A DNA stretch of 60,692 nt from Phytomonas francai (Eukaryota; Euglenozoa; Kinetoplastea; Trypanosomatida; Trypanosomatidae): assembly GCA_001766655.1 (NCBI GenBank), contig MJCC01000001.1, forward strand, positions 161,444 to 222,135. The letters are read 5' to 3'. Shown here piece by piece: positions 20,291 through 31,029 of this stretch; within the stretch, counting starts at the first letter, position 1; each line of letters starts with the position of its first letter. The notes under the pieces were generated by a model, which had not been told where the DNA came from, searched no databases, and was given only the letters and a program-made list of their open reading frames with translations. The position numbers and the translations under genes are program-made.

Positions 20291-20362
20291 TAGTAGTTCT
20301 CCCGTTTTGCGCATTTTCATACTATTAGAAGCAGCTTTATTTGTACCTATCCATTCCAAGAG

Positions 20363-23300
20363 ATGAGATGGCGGCTGTTAAACCGTCCCCTCGCATCTCT
20401 AGCGTCTGAGAAAGGTTTCAAAATATATTTCGCCTCACTTACGAATGGACGCCAACACCAAAGCACGCAGGATAGTGATAATAATGCTGCGAGCTCAGGA
20501 GAGGCTACCGCGTCTTCGCATTCCCGCTTTTCGCGGCGGAAAGACCGCCAAGCGAAGCGCGTTTTCCTCCCTGAAATCGACGAAAATAGGAAACCGAAAA
20601 GTATCACGGATGCGGAATCGGATTGTTTGGACAGTTCTACGGATTTCGCGACGTCGAATTGGTATCCATCTCCCGTCGTTGACGAGAAATCCTTCAGGGG
20701 TTCCCACAAGGCACACCCTGCCCACTCAAAAAAAAGACCAACAGCGGAAGTCTCACGATCCGCCTCCTTCTGTTCCCCATTGTCGTCGGATTCCGCACAG
20801 GAGGATTCGTTTACGCCGTCGATGCCGTGCAATTTTTCCACGCGCTCCGCGGGGAATAAAACACCAGAATCGGCTATCAGCTATCTTCTCTCGCTAAGGC
20901 GCGCGTACGCAATGAATCACGTCTTTTCGACGAGCAGACGCAGCGTTTCGAAATCGTTTAAACTTTTCCTATTTGGCGAGCTTTCGCAATCCTTGCCGTC
21001 GGGGTTTAGCACCAAAAGCGCTTCGTTTCGACCGCAAACAAAAGATTTCGGCTCCCGGCGGGGTGGGGGCGCCGTAAAGGATATTTTTTCCGCGGGAACC
21101 CTCCCGCGAATTCACTCCCGGCCGTCCTCGCTTTACTGGACGGTGGAATTGGCGGAGGAGATATTGCTTTCCTACGCCGCCTTTGAGGTCCGCATCCTTT
21201 ACAGGGATTTGGCGAATCAGGCCGCGTTTTTTTTACTTCGGGCGTATGGGAAAGCTTCCGGGAAGGAAGGGGAGGGTGGGGCCTGTCGAAATTCGCCCTT
21301 GACTTCCGCGCAGGATATTATACGGCGCACCAAAGTGGCGATGGCGGTGAATCAAATGTTGGAGTTCGGTAGTACCGATACGCTTTTTGCTAGACAAATG
21401 GCCGAATCGGAGCATCTCTTTGAGGGGGAATCGTATTCACAACCTCGCCAAAAAGGGATAAGCGGCAATATTTTAAAACCATCTCCGTCCGCGGAGAACG
21501 TAAAACTCGATAAAAACATCGAGAAAAGCGCCGCGTCGCGGAATCTTACGGCGATGGATTCCTTGTCAAACGAAAAACCTCCAACGTGTGAGGATGTTGA
21601 CATGGGGAAAGGGCTGATAAGGTCATGGGAGCAGCTTTTACGACGTAACTCCAAGCGTTATTACTGGATTGAAATGCTCTACACCCGCGAGCTCCTGCCG
21701 ACCTTATTCAACAGCCTAAAAAAACTCTGTGAGGTTCGCATGGACTCAGGAAAAAGCGAAGCAAAAGATCGAGATAAAGGGAGGGAAGGGATCGAAAGCT
21801 CTAATAAGCCCACACGGTTGATGTCTTTAGAGAATCAGCCATTTTCTAGACAAGAGCTCGAGGCTTTTTCCTGTCTGCTAAATCTTTTTAATAAAGTCTT
21901 GGTAGGGCACCTCCTGCAGACGATTTCAATGTCGGAATATGAAAAAGGAAAAGACACCGCTCATGAGCAAGAAAAAAGCCCTCTGTTATCTTTTACAGAG
22001 GGAAACCAATCTTTTATCCGTTTTAGAGGCCCATTTCAAAAACTTTGTGAGAGGAATTCCTTCGAGGAAATGGTTAATTGGCGTGCGAAAGAGACCTTAG
22101 ATGGGTTTAAATTACCTCCTCCGTCAGATTTAGAGCCTCTTTCGCTGCGTTTGCTGCTTTGTGGGCTACATCGCTTCACGTTAGGCGTCGACTCCGTTAT
22201 CCGAGGGGTTCTCGACGAGGCTGCGTCGAGAACGGATGAAAAAGGGGAAACCCAAAATGTGGAGGAGGGAGAAGACAGCCGGATTTCACACTCAAGCTCA
22301 CCTTTTCCGTTTATCGCGCCGAAGAACCCCGGTATCTGCACGAAATGGGGAATTTCAACCGAGAGGTTGCCTAAATTTTTATCCCAAATTCCAGTGCATG
22401 GCGTTCAAGTTGAGCTTACCGCTCCGGTTTTGCAATTCTTCTTCCACGGATCGTCGTTTTCGTTGCTCACCTCAAGCGAGGCACCGTTTTATGGCCAAGC
22501 ACCGGCGGCGGATACGGCTCTATCGTTTTTGCAGCCGCCTTTTGCGCGTGCAGGGGCTTTACCTCACTCTTTCCAGGAGTCTGTGGTGGACCTTGCGCAC
22601 AAGAATTTCCTCAAACGCGAAGAGGCAGTGCGGGATCTTATTCTTTTACTGGACTTTACCGTGCAATTTTCCTCGGTGAGTACCTCCTACCAGGTGGCGT
22701 CGATCGCGGGGCTATACGCGCGGGCTTTCACGTGGTGTTTTCCTCAATTCGAGACCTACAATTCTGCCCACGTGATAGCACCTTTAATTGATGCATCGGC
22801 TCCCAATACGGAAGGTAAAATTTCGAATACTAAAATTTCTTCTCGCCCATCCTCCACGGCAGCGACAATATTACTACCGGCCGAAGAGCAAATGGAGATT
22901 CTTCGCGGCGTGCAGGGGTTTTTATTCGACTGCATGGATGAACTCCTGCTCCCATCATCTGAGAAGGGCAAGCCGTTGGCGATTCAAAGTGCGAAAGAAT
23001 TTTCAAACGGAGAATCCCCCAATTCACGATGGGGCCCTTCACTTTCCCCTCTATACGTAATGCATATTTTATTGGATCGAGTTCTGAGGTTCAGATTTTG
23101 GTTCAGCGCGACGGACATATCTGCGTTTTTGCAAGCCTTCTCAAAGATCAACTTTGTGCTGCACAATGGCCTATCCTCTTCCCACCCAATACAAGATCAA
23201 AAGAGTGTTTTGTTGAATAATCCGAATCCAATAGTGAGCGATTCTTCGTCCGATCGTGAAGCAGATTCAAAAGATACCTCCGGAAAAGTTGAATCATGGT

Positions 23301-26300
23301 TTTTGAGAATGAAGCCAGCCCCTCGTGCGGAGCTCGAGGCTCTGCTGGATGTGCTATCCACAATCTTCTTTTCTTTACTCGAAAAACATGTCCATTTGGA
23401 GCTCAGCAAGCCACAGAACTACTTTTATTTGGATCTTAGCGATGATTCTTCGCTATTATTAAACGAGCTTTCAGATGATATCAATAGTCCCGAGGAGCCT
23501 TCGCAAATGGCTTGCAAAGTGTCTGAAGAAAAGATCACGGTAGCTGAAAAAGAGCCCATGATGACGCTTGAAGATAGGCATTACGACAATAACGCGAATT
23601 TCTTTCACCTCAAAGAAACCGAAACGGCGACTGGATATTCCCAAGAACGTAAGGCGAATATTTCCCGCTCTTCTTCCATAATCGTAAGCATACCCTATTA
23701 TTTACTTAAAGCGCTGCAGAAGAAAAAAAGTGGTTTTTTTTTCTCTACCTTCACCCCACCCGAGTTTCTTTTGGCGGTGGAGATGTTGGAGTCTCTTTCC
23801 CTGCGGCCAAATATCTTTGAAAATGTCAAAAAAGTCTGCGGATTGTATCTGCGGACCAAACTTATTGCTTCGGATACACGGAATATACGGGAGATCACGG
23901 CCATTTGGATGAAGTTTATCGCCTGCTCGTCGAGAAGCCTCTTCGCGCTTCACAGCCCTCACCATTCCCAAAACGCTAAAGTCGAAGGCGCTACGTTGAC
24001 GAATTTCACATCGTCCAACGCTTTTACTATTTCGTCGGAACAAGAAAAGATGGGAGCTTTAAATCACAATCAAAGGAACTCTGTATTCGGCTCGTCTACT
24101 GCGGAATTACAGAACGGTGGCATGGGGGATAGTTATGATAATAGGCATCACGAGAATGGGATCTACGACGATCCGCAGCTCGTGATGCCCTTGATCAACT
24201 CTTGGCGCTCGTGGATATCGTTAACTTACTGTCGATCGACCAATGCGGACGGTTCTAATGGCTTGAAGGAAATCACAATCTCTGATATCGACGATCTTTG
24301 CTGGCAATTACGATTTTTTTTGAATGGAAAAGAAACTCCGAGCGTGGGGGAATGTTCTCAGAGACGGGAAAACACGGCGTTGTCGTTCGCTCAGCTACCG
24401 GCGGATACGGTCGTTCTACTGGGGTGGTGGCCTAAAGGCCTGAGTGCAGGATTATCGCCCGCCTTTATCGTTGAAAATAACACCAGCGAGAACAATGATA
24501 CCAAGAAAATTCCTCCTGGGCCTTTGATGGATTCTTCTACAGGATCAGGAAAACAATCTAAAGTATTAAGTGAGCCTTTTCAATTTAATATGGTATGCGT
24601 TCTTTTAGCCGATATCATCCACCAGATCGCGTTGGCTGGACGAGGCCAGACATCCTCTACAGGGTTCATCCCCAAAGCTTCCTCCTGTTTGGATCCGCGA
24701 TACAGTCTCCGCCTACTATATACGATTTTGCAGAGCACCTTCCCCAGCGAAGTGCTTTCGGGGGTGGCTTCAAAGCCATCTAAAATGGATAACGAATCCA
24801 GTGCAGGTAAACTAACGGTTGAGCGCCGAGAGAAGGTGAAGAACGTCTTAATACCGCTCTATGTGATTTTACGATGGATCACAGGCCGTTCAGGTGCTCC
24901 CAACCTCCTCGAATCCTCATTCTCATCGCCAGAATCAAGCATTACTTCTTCCGATGAACGCGAAGAGCGCAACGCGGAGTCGAAAAACTCAAATTTAAAT
25001 CCTAAGATGCGTGAAAATCTCAATGAGGAGAAACCCTTTTCAGTTTCGATAGATGAAGTTGCTGATGCTAAGATACAGAGACCTTACCTCCAGGTGTGGG
25101 CGTTTCAGAAGCTTGCGGACACTATTGAGGAATGCCTTTGTACTATTTTAAATGCACATTCCACGGAGTTCATCTCATCCCCCAACCATAATGAGGAAAT
25201 TACTGAAAAACCGCCTTTAACTTCATCGAATCCCTCACATCATGGTTTTACTCGAAGGGATGGTGCCGGTGCGAGGGCTGCGTTGACGCCCTATGAAATT
25301 ATAAAAGTTGCTATTATCCTGCATGATGCGGAAGAGAGCGAACTAAGTGAAGGAAAGGCGCCGGACGCTTTATCGAAGCGCACAGAAGGAGGGGTAGAAT
25401 CTCAATCGTTGCTTAATATTAGAATTATACGCAAAGTTCTAGAAGAAATGCTATCAAAGAGCTTAGTGCAAGCTCCATTGCGTTATCTTGTCGGTCTTTT
25501 ATCAGATCTTTCCTACGTTTTTGCGGATACGAAGGATGGGTTGGTGCTACCAAGGTGGGTATTGGAGAGGATTTTGCACGAAATTCGGCGGCAGCTTCCA
25601 AACGCTTTGACTTTTGCCGCTCCTTTCGGCATGGAAACCCTTCCGCGGTTTTACGCATGGACTTTATTGCCATTTTTGCACTTTTCCATGAATTCCAGTG
25701 GCGGTGGGGCGACGGAATTTGGGGGTTCTTCCAAGAACGAGGAGGAAAAGCGCTATCCCTTGAAATCTATCAACAAAGGGGAGTCAAAGTCGGGCTCCAT
25801 TGTATCAAACGAAGTGGCCTTTAATAGGTTCCATCAAGCGAGCTCTACTGCTACTGAGGGGGAGAGAAACAATATTTCTCTAACTTTATCTACCGACGAC
25901 GTGAAGGCGGCATATTCTTCTTTTGTTTACCAGTCTATCAAAGACTGCCAAACACTCAGCATGTTATCCTTCCGCCTTCGACAGCTTTACCTGTCATTTT
26001 CCCGAGGTTCTTTCCATTTAGCTCCTTCGTTATCCTCGCCATTTGCGGGAGGTGAGTGTTCTGTCGATGACTACTTTCCTTTACTCCGCGATTTAGCCCC
26101 ATCGAGGGCGATGGAATTGCTTCGCTCGGAGGACGTCGTGATCTCCCCCTCGTCGGATTTGATCGAATTCCTTCAGGTCATTTTGCAAACCGAGCTAAAG
26201 ATCACGCTCAGGCAAGGCCTTTTCGTCGCTGCTCGAGGTATTCGTCGAGGGGAAAATGTCAGGTGTAGCCAAGGTACTTGTGCGAACGATTCGTTCTCGT

Positions 26301-29300
26301 CGCTTGTCGCCATTCTGCATCGTCTTTCCTCGTTATCACCTCGGCAAACTTCTTTCAGGCAGCAGTGGGTCTCTCTCTCGAGCCTTACCACCGTCCTACG
26401 CTCGCTTTGGCTGCTTTTCTCATCCTCGTCTTCTCCGGCGGCTGCCTCCGGGGACTTTCTGAGGCTTCAAAAGAAGTTGATCACCTCCTTTTCGCCCATT
26501 CTCCTTTACGCGTGCGAGCTTCAGACGAGAATACCCTGCCATGCCGAATTGGTGCGGCTGGTCGAGCTCCTGATGAGGACGGCGCCGGAGTGGATTCTGC
26601 CCGTCCTCACCTCGAGCTTCGCGAAGCCCGCGCGGGGTAAATCCGACCACTCGATTTCATCGACCTTTTCCAAGATAAGAGGAGGAAAACTCTCGCGATC
26701 TTCGTCGGGGTTTTCTTCCTTGCAGGATGCGAATGAAAGCTCTCTGCCGCGGGTGGCGGCTGGAATGCTGTGCATGCTGATTATGATGAAGCAAATGAAA
26801 ACGATGCCCCATTTGCAGCCCCACGACGACTTGGCGAATCCTTTTCGAGTCAAAAGGACGAGTTTTGTGAGTTTAAACCCGGCTAAAAATCCGGATTCGG
26901 ACCGGAATGACCCCGCCCGCGCTCGGAAAGAGGCAAATCCGGAGGAATATGAGGATAATTTGGAGGATTTGGATAACCTTTCCGAAGGCCTTGCACAGGC
27001 CATTCCTCACAGGGATCCGCTGTTTCTACGGCAAAATATGCTCCGCACAATAAGGCAGGTGCAGCATCAGACGATCAAGGTCCTGCGGGAATGCGAGGGG
27101 TATTGTCGAAAGCGCCTGAGGCTATCCCGAAATGCAAACTTCAAGACGGTGAAGAATAAGGACAATAGCGATGAAAGAAAAGACGAGGAGAGAGAGGAAA
27201 AAGAGCAGTGGGTGGTTTTAATTTCGATGCTCACGCGTTCATTGGAGCTGGAGTTTATCGTTCGGACACCGGTTCTTTGCACGCTTATACGATCCTTGCT
27301 GAAATTTACGTTGGAAGCGGAGATGGGGTGGTCGGATCTTTGTTTGTGCGAGGTCTCCGTGGCGCCGACTTTTGCGGGAATCCACACGCAACCTTCCCAT
27401 CTTTCAACCGCATCTCTGAACAGCAGGCAAGGCCATTTGACGGGTGCGGAACCCTCCATGTCGTCTACGAGCGTAAAAAGCAACGCGTTAGAGAAATCAA
27501 CCTTTGAGAAGATCGTAATCGCCTTGGATGATGATACCGCTGAGCCCTTCCAGGTTTCTATCCCACGGCTACAATACCGACCATGGCGCGAGGAATCGAT
27601 GAAGACAGGTCGCTTCCAAAAAAAAATGAAAACTCTAACGCATGAAAACGGAAACAACCCCTTGCGAGAGCTTCAGGACTGCTCCTTTTCTGAGCCCACC
27701 TCCGGGAGGATTAGCGGCAGACTGAATATGCAAGAAGAATCGAAACCAGTGCTTCGTTTGCCTTCCACGCTGCGGTTTATTTCACTGGAGGCCTGGATAA
27801 ATCTGATCTGGCAAGGAGCGTCTATATTTTTCAAGTATAATCATGATTATATCTTAAAATCAGAGTCGCTGAAGGAGTACATTAAGACGCGCATAGAAAG
27901 GCGGAGGAAAAAAGACGAGCTGGAAATAGAAGCCTTGGAGCAGCCTTTTAGCGCAGTAGAAGACGGCAAAGCGGGACCAAGGATGCACACCGAGAACTCC
28001 CGCCCCGAACCTTTTCCTTCGCATGGCAAGCATACGGAAAAGGATGAGATTCATCTTATCATTTTGGATATAAAAACCCTGTTAAAAAAGCATGCTGGGT
28101 TGGGCATTTTAGTGCGTCTTTCTCCATTGCAGGTGAGGGACCTATTCGAGGCACTCGGGCCGCTTTCTTTTCTTTCGCTAACGGCGGAGTTAATACGTCT
28201 TTACACGGGGTTTACTACCGCGAACGAACGGTTTTTTTTCGAGTCCGTTGCCGAGGCTATGCCTAGGTACAAAGATGAGGGGAAGGCTCTCGGTAAAGCT
28301 TCTTTTGATTCCGCGAAGAAGGAAGGAGTACGTACGACCGAAGCTCACATGAGTGGTATTGTTAATATCGCAGGCAGCCCTTTTGAAGCTGCAGAAACGA
28401 TTTTATCATCTAAAACGTCAGGCAGACAGCCCCACGATGAGAATGAGATCGCTGTTATGCAGAAATCTTTTAAAAAAATGCCCTTGGAAGATATTCTTGA
28501 TGCGATCTTCCCCCCAGAAGTCGCTGTTCGTGCTGGAATAAACACGCCTCTAACGCTATTGAGCGCAGCGTGGTTGCGGCCCTGGTTGTGGATATCGCGT
28601 GATATTCTTTTCAATTTGGCCTCTTCGAATTGTACAAATATTGAAACCGCTTTACACGTGGAACGCGAGGCCCTGCGCGCGCAGAAATCCAAGGTAAACG
28701 AGTTAGGAGACCCGTTAGGCTTTTTTTCCGTTGAGAATAACTACCCGATGCGTTTTTCAGAGAATAATACAGGCCTCGAGTGGGAGGAGAACAAGGATCG
28801 ACATAGCGATGTAAGCGTTGATGAAACTGAGGTCTTGAATTCAAAACAAAGATCCTCAGGAACGTCCTCATTAGGTATTCAGTCCACCTTACCTTTATCT
28901 TCGCAGGCCTTGAAGTTTGATCTCGGCGTGGTGGCTTCATTTCTAGAGCTTTTGGAGACCCTGCAGCCGCATCTTGAGGAACAGAGGCTTTGCAGCTCGC
29001 TGTGTATTCTGCGGGAAATGAATTCAAAAGCCGATATTCCTGCGAAGGACCATCCTCCACGCCTTCCAGAATCCTTTTGTGAGGAAGGCAACGGCGGCAG
29101 AAAAGACGATATGGCTCTGCTGGGCTACGTATCTTACCTCAAATTTGAAAACACACCGCCGAATAACTCTGTGGAGCTGCTGGTATCCATCTTAAATCAA
29201 CTTCGAGCGGTCTACGTACGTCAAGTATCCTCAGCAAGAATTGGTAAAGAGGGCATGAACACCGAAAAACATGCTACTAGGGGTTTGAATACCGGAGAAT

Positions 29301-30544
29301 TCATTGAGGTTACCAATATTAGTGCGGTTCTGGATTTTTTCCGCGGAGTCGATCGAGTAGAAAAGCGTCTGGACCTCACGTCAACCACTTCAACTCCCCT
29401 GAAAGACCCGTTTGTCATAGCAGAGGCTCGAAAATCTATTATTTCGACGATTGATCCGAAATCCTCGCTATTGATAAGGAATGAATTCGGTGTTATGGAT
29501 TTAATCTCGACACGTATTCGAGATCAGCTTCGGCGGATTGACGAAAAGCGGCTCCAGGAAGCCGTTCTGGAGCTGTTATTTGCCCTTCCAATTGATCTGA
29601 AAGAGGATGGATTGCCAAAAGCTAGCACTAAGGGAGTTGAGAAGGGAATTAAAGCGCATCATATCATTCTTCGCAGGCGGCTTTCCCACATTCACCCGCA
29701 CGATTTATCGCGATTGTTTTCAATCTTAATGCTGAACGTTCAGCACTCTTCCCCAGAGGCTGTAAGATTCCCACAAGGGCTTTCAGATACACGCGTTTTA
29801 TCTGAAAAAATAAATTTAGGCGCGCAAGCCCAACCAAAAGAAGAAGTTTGTCAAGCTAAGGATAACCCTGACAATGGAAAAGGTTATTGGAATCTAGAGG
29901 AAAAGACGTTTGATTGTATTTTACTTCTTTGCGAGGTTTTGATGGATTTGCTACCGAGTATCTCTGGTGGTGATGTCGTTGACATCATGGAGGAGGTTTT
30001 ACCGGTCTGGCGCCACCTCGAAGAAGAGGGAAAAGATGAGAAGCCTCACGTTGGGGAGGAAAACAAATCAGTCCTCCGATACGAACTTCGCCGCTTCCTT
30101 TCCACTATTCCAACCCTCCCCCCAAGCAGCCTTCATCGGTTTTCCTTATCGCAAATATTTTATATCTTTACGCGACTGCATACCCCTCGCGAGGGTAAAA
30201 TTGGAAATGGTGAAGAGGAGGGAAAAAATGAGGAGAATTTCTTTGAGATATCTTTCGTTTCCGCCACCGCTGCGCGCGCAATGAAAATCGCGTTAACGCC
30301 AGATTCTTGCGTAGAGGAACAGGAAATGTTTGCCGAACGCCTTCGAAGCCTGCTTACGAGGAAAAAATGGAATAAATTGCGTAGGGAATGGATGCGTTTA
30401 TTAGCTGAGCCCATCGAAAGCTCAAGATGGGCGGATTCCATGGATTATAAAGAGAATCTAACGGGAGAAGAAGCAGAGGGTCAGATGCGTTTAATAAGAA
30501 GACTGACGGATATACTGGCTTTTATCGAAGTAACAGCTGAATAA
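20363..30544 (+). CDS. Giant (3393-residue) probable mitochondrial helical-repeat protein, unknown function
   Basis: This is one uninterrupted frame of more than 10 kb. The first 24 residues carry Arg2, Arg4, Arg8, Lys18 and Lys20, Leu/Ala-rich spacing and a single Glu, which fits a mitochondrial presequence. The rest alternates ordered, Leu-rich helical blocks with Ser/Asn/Glu/Lys-rich linkers. The helical blocks often follow a pattern such as L-x-x-L-S-x-L-x-x-x-F, with an aromatic or Leu every three to four residues. Examples lie near residues 745-800, 890-945, 1110-1190, 1690-1760, 2575-2640 and 3035-3120. This resembles the helical repeats of kinetoplastid mitochondrial RNA-processing and ribosome-assembly factors, but I see no RAP domain or PPR signature clear enough to assign. 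No membrane segment is evident. Alternatives are HEAT-like scaffolds of the cytosol or nucleus. Confidence 0.7.
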   Translation: MRWRLLNRPLASLASEKGFKIYFASLTNGRQHQSTQDSDNNAASSGEATASSHSRFSRRKDRQAKRVFLPEIDENRKPKSITDAESDCLDSSTDFATSNWYPSPVVDEKSFRGSHKAHPAHSKKRPTAEVSRSASFCSPLSSDSAQEDSFTPSMPCNFSTRSAGNKTPESAISYLLSLRRAYAMNHVFSTSRRSVSKSFKLFLFGELSQSLPSGFSTKSASFRPQTKDFGSRRGGGAVKDIFSAGTLPRIHSRPSSLYWTVELAEEILLSYAAFEVRILYRDLANQAAFFLLRAYGKASGKEGEGGACRNSPLTSAQDIIRRTKVAMAVNQMLEFGSTDTLFARQMAESEHLFEGESYSQPRQKGISGNILKPSPSAENVKLDKNIEKSAASRNLTAMDSLSNEKPPTCEDVDMGKGLIRSWEQLLRRNSKRYYWIEMLYTRELLPTLFNSLKKLCEVRMDSGKSEAKDRDKGREGIESSNKPTRLMSLENQPFSRQELEAFSCLLNLFNKVLVGHLLQTISMSEYEKGKDTAHEQEKSPLLSFTEGNQSFIRFRGPFQKLCERNSFEEMVNWRAKETLDGFKLPPPSDLEPLSLRLLLCGLHRFTLGVDSVIRGVLDEAASRTDEKGETQNVEEGEDSRISHSSSPFPFIAPKNPGICTKWGISTERLPKFLSQIPVHGVQVELTAPVLQFFFHGSSFSLLTSSEAPFYGQAPAADTALSFLQPPFARAGALPHSFQESVVDLAHKNFLKREEAVRDLILLLDFTVQFSSVSTSYQVASIAGLYARAFTWCFPQFETYNSAHVIAPLIDASAPNTEGKISNTKISSRPSSTAATILLPAEEQMEILRGVQGFLFDCMDELLLPSSEKGKPLAIQSAKEFSNGESPNSRWGPSLSPLYVMHILLDRVLRFRFWFSATDISAFLQAFSKINFVLHNGLSSSHPIQDQKSVLLNNPNPIVSDSSSDREADSKDTSGKVESWFLRMKPAPRAELEALLDVLSTIFFSLLEKHVHLELSKPQNYFYLDLSDDSSLLLNELSDDINSPEEPSQMACKVSEEKITVAEKEPMMTLEDRHYDNNANFFHLKETETATGYSQERKANISRSSSIIVSIPYYLLKALQKKKSGFFFSTFTPPEFLLAVEMLESLSLRPNIFENVKKVCGLYLRTKLIASDTRNIREITAIWMKFIACSSRSLFALHSPHHSQNAKVEGATLTNFTSSNAFTISSEQEKMGALNHNQRNSVFGSSTAELQNGGMGDSYDNRHHENGIYDDPQLVMPLINSWRSWISLTYCRSTNADGSNGLKEITISDIDDLCWQLRFFLNGKETPSVGECSQRRENTALSFAQLPADTVVLLGWWPKGLSAGLSPAFIVENNTSENNDTKKIPPGPLMDSSTGSGKQSKVLSEPFQFNMVCVLLADIIHQIALAGRGQTSSTGFIPKASSCLDPRYSLRLLYTILQSTFPSEVLSGVASKPSKMDNESSAGKLTVERREKVKNVLIPLYVILRWITGRSGAPNLLESSFSSPESSITSSDEREERNAESKNSNLNPKMRENLNEEKPFSVSIDEVADAKIQRPYLQVWAFQKLADTIEECLCTILNAHSTEFISSPNHNEEITEKPPLTSSNPSHHGFTRRDGAGARAALTPYEIIKVAIILHDAEESELSEGKAPDALSKRTEGGVESQSLLNIRIIRKVLEEMLSKSLVQAPLRYLVGLLSDLSYVFADTKDGLVLPRWVLERILHEIRRQLPNALTFAAPFGMETLPRFYAWTLLPFLHFSMNSSGGGATEFGGSSKNEEEKRYPLKSINKGESKSGSIVSNEVAFNRFHQASSTATEGERNNISLTLSTDDVKAAYSSFVYQSIKDCQTLSMLSFRLRQLYLSFSRGSFHLAPSLSSPFAGGECSVDDYFPLLRDLAPSRAMELLRSEDVVISPSSDLIEFLQVILQTELKITLRQGLFVAARGIRRGENVRCSQGTCANDSFSSLVAILHRLSSLSPRQTSFRQQWVSLSSLTTVLRSLWLLFSSSSSPAAASGDFLRLQKKLITSFSPILLYACELQTRIPCHAELVRLVELLMRTAPEWILPVLTSSFAKPARGKSDHSISSTFSKIRGGKLSRSSSGFSSLQDANESSLPRVAAGMLCMLIMMKQMKTMPHLQPHDDLANPFRVKRTSFVSLNPAKNPDSDRNDPARARKEANPEEYEDNLEDLDNLSEGLAQAIPHRDPLFLRQNMLRTIRQVQHQTIKVLRECEGYCRKRLRLSRNANFKTVKNKDNSDERKDEEREEKEQWVVLISMLTRSLELEFIVRTPVLCTLIRSLLKFTLEAEMGWSDLCLCEVSVAPTFAGIHTQPSHLSTASLNSRQGHLTGAEPSMSSTSVKSNALEKSTFEKIVIALDDDTAEPFQVSIPRLQYRPWREESMKTGRFQKKMKTLTHENGNNPLRELQDCSFSEPTSGRISGRLNMQEESKPVLRLPSTLRFISLEAWINLIWQGASIFFKYNHDYILKSESLKEYIKTRIERRRKKDELEIEALEQPFSAVEDGKAGPRMHTENSRPEPFPSHGKHTEKDEIHLIILDIKTLLKKHAGLGILVRLSPLQVRDLFEALGPLSFLSLTAELIRLYTGFTTANERFFFESVAEAMPRYKDEGKALGKASFDSAKKEGVRTTEAHMSGIVNIAGSPFEAAETILSSKTSGRQPHDENEIAVMQKSFKKMPLEDILDAIFPPEVAVRAGINTPLTLLSAAWLRPWLWISRDILFNLASSNCTNIETALHVEREALRAQKSKVNELGDPLGFFSVENNYPMRFSENNTGLEWEENKDRHSDVSVDETEVLNSKQRSSGTSSLGIQSTLPLSSQALKFDLGVVASFLELLETLQPHLEEQRLCSSLCILREMNSKADIPAKDHPPRLPESFCEEGNGGRKDDMALLGYVSYLKFENTPPNNSVELLVSILNQLRAVYVRQVSSARIGKEGMNTEKHATRGLNTGEFIEVTNISAVLDFFRGVDRVEKRLDLTSTTSTPLKDPFVIAEARKSIISTIDPKSSLLIRNEFGVMDLISTRIRDQLRRIDEKRLQEAVLELLFALPIDLKEDGLPKASTKGVEKGIKAHHIILRRRLSHIHPHDLSRLFSILMLNVQHSSPEAVRFPQGLSDTRVLSEKINLGAQAQPKEEVCQAKDNPDNGKGYWNLEEKTFDCILLLCEVLMDLLPSISGGDVVDIMEEVLPVWRHLEEEGKDEKPHVGEENKSVLRYELRRFLSTIPTLPPSSLHRFSLSQIFYIFTRLHTPREGKIGNGEEEGKNEENFFEISFVSATAARAMKIALTPDSCVEEQEMFAERLRSLLTRKKWNKLRREWMRLLAEPIESSRWADSMDYKENLTGEEAEGQMRLIRRLTDILAFIEVTAE

Positions 30545-31029
30545 GGGGTGGTTTGAGTCCTTAGCTCCTTTCTATACCTTTGTGTTTGTGTGTGAGGGAT
30601 TTTTTACTGCTTTGCAATTATTCTGCTTACTCTATCGATCCTTTTTTACAATGCACGTGAACCATTAATTGAACTTATCCACTCTAAGCATTTGAGTTGA
30701 TTATTGACATAAATTTCGCCAATGTGGTAAAAATCATCCAAGGAGTGCTTTTCTGGACGAAATGTGTTTTCCCCCTTGCGTTTTTCCTACTTCTTTACTA
30801 TTCTTATTACTATTATTATTGTCTTTACTCTTTAGCGTTTTTTTGTATAAATTCCCCTCTGCATGTTGTAGATGTATTTTCAGAGGCAATCAGAAATATA
30901 GTACTCTATATTATTCTTTTCTTTCTGAAGAAAGAAAGGGAGATATATTTTCTATACATCACTCAGCATATTTCAGCTTAGAGTATTATTCAATAAGACG
31001 CTCTTAGGAAAGAAGAAAGCTAATATTCT
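30545..31029. other. Intergenic spacer
   Basis: About 485 bp of AT-rich sequence. A near-perfect purine/pyrimidine inverted repeat at about 30919-30940 places pyrimidines before an AG near 30929. Another possible acceptor AG lies near 30973. No gene is seen. Confidence 0.55.

Larger units (their letters stand above)
19051..20362. other. Probable continuation of previous gene, then spacer with (ATT)n
   Basis: Up to 19331 this stretch probably encodes the shifted C-terminus of the preceding gene. From there it is an AT-rich spacer of about 1 kb. It holds a (TTA/ATT)n microsatellite at 19439-19472 and another short ATT repeat near 19686-19701. No further gene is supported. Confidence 0.6.
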
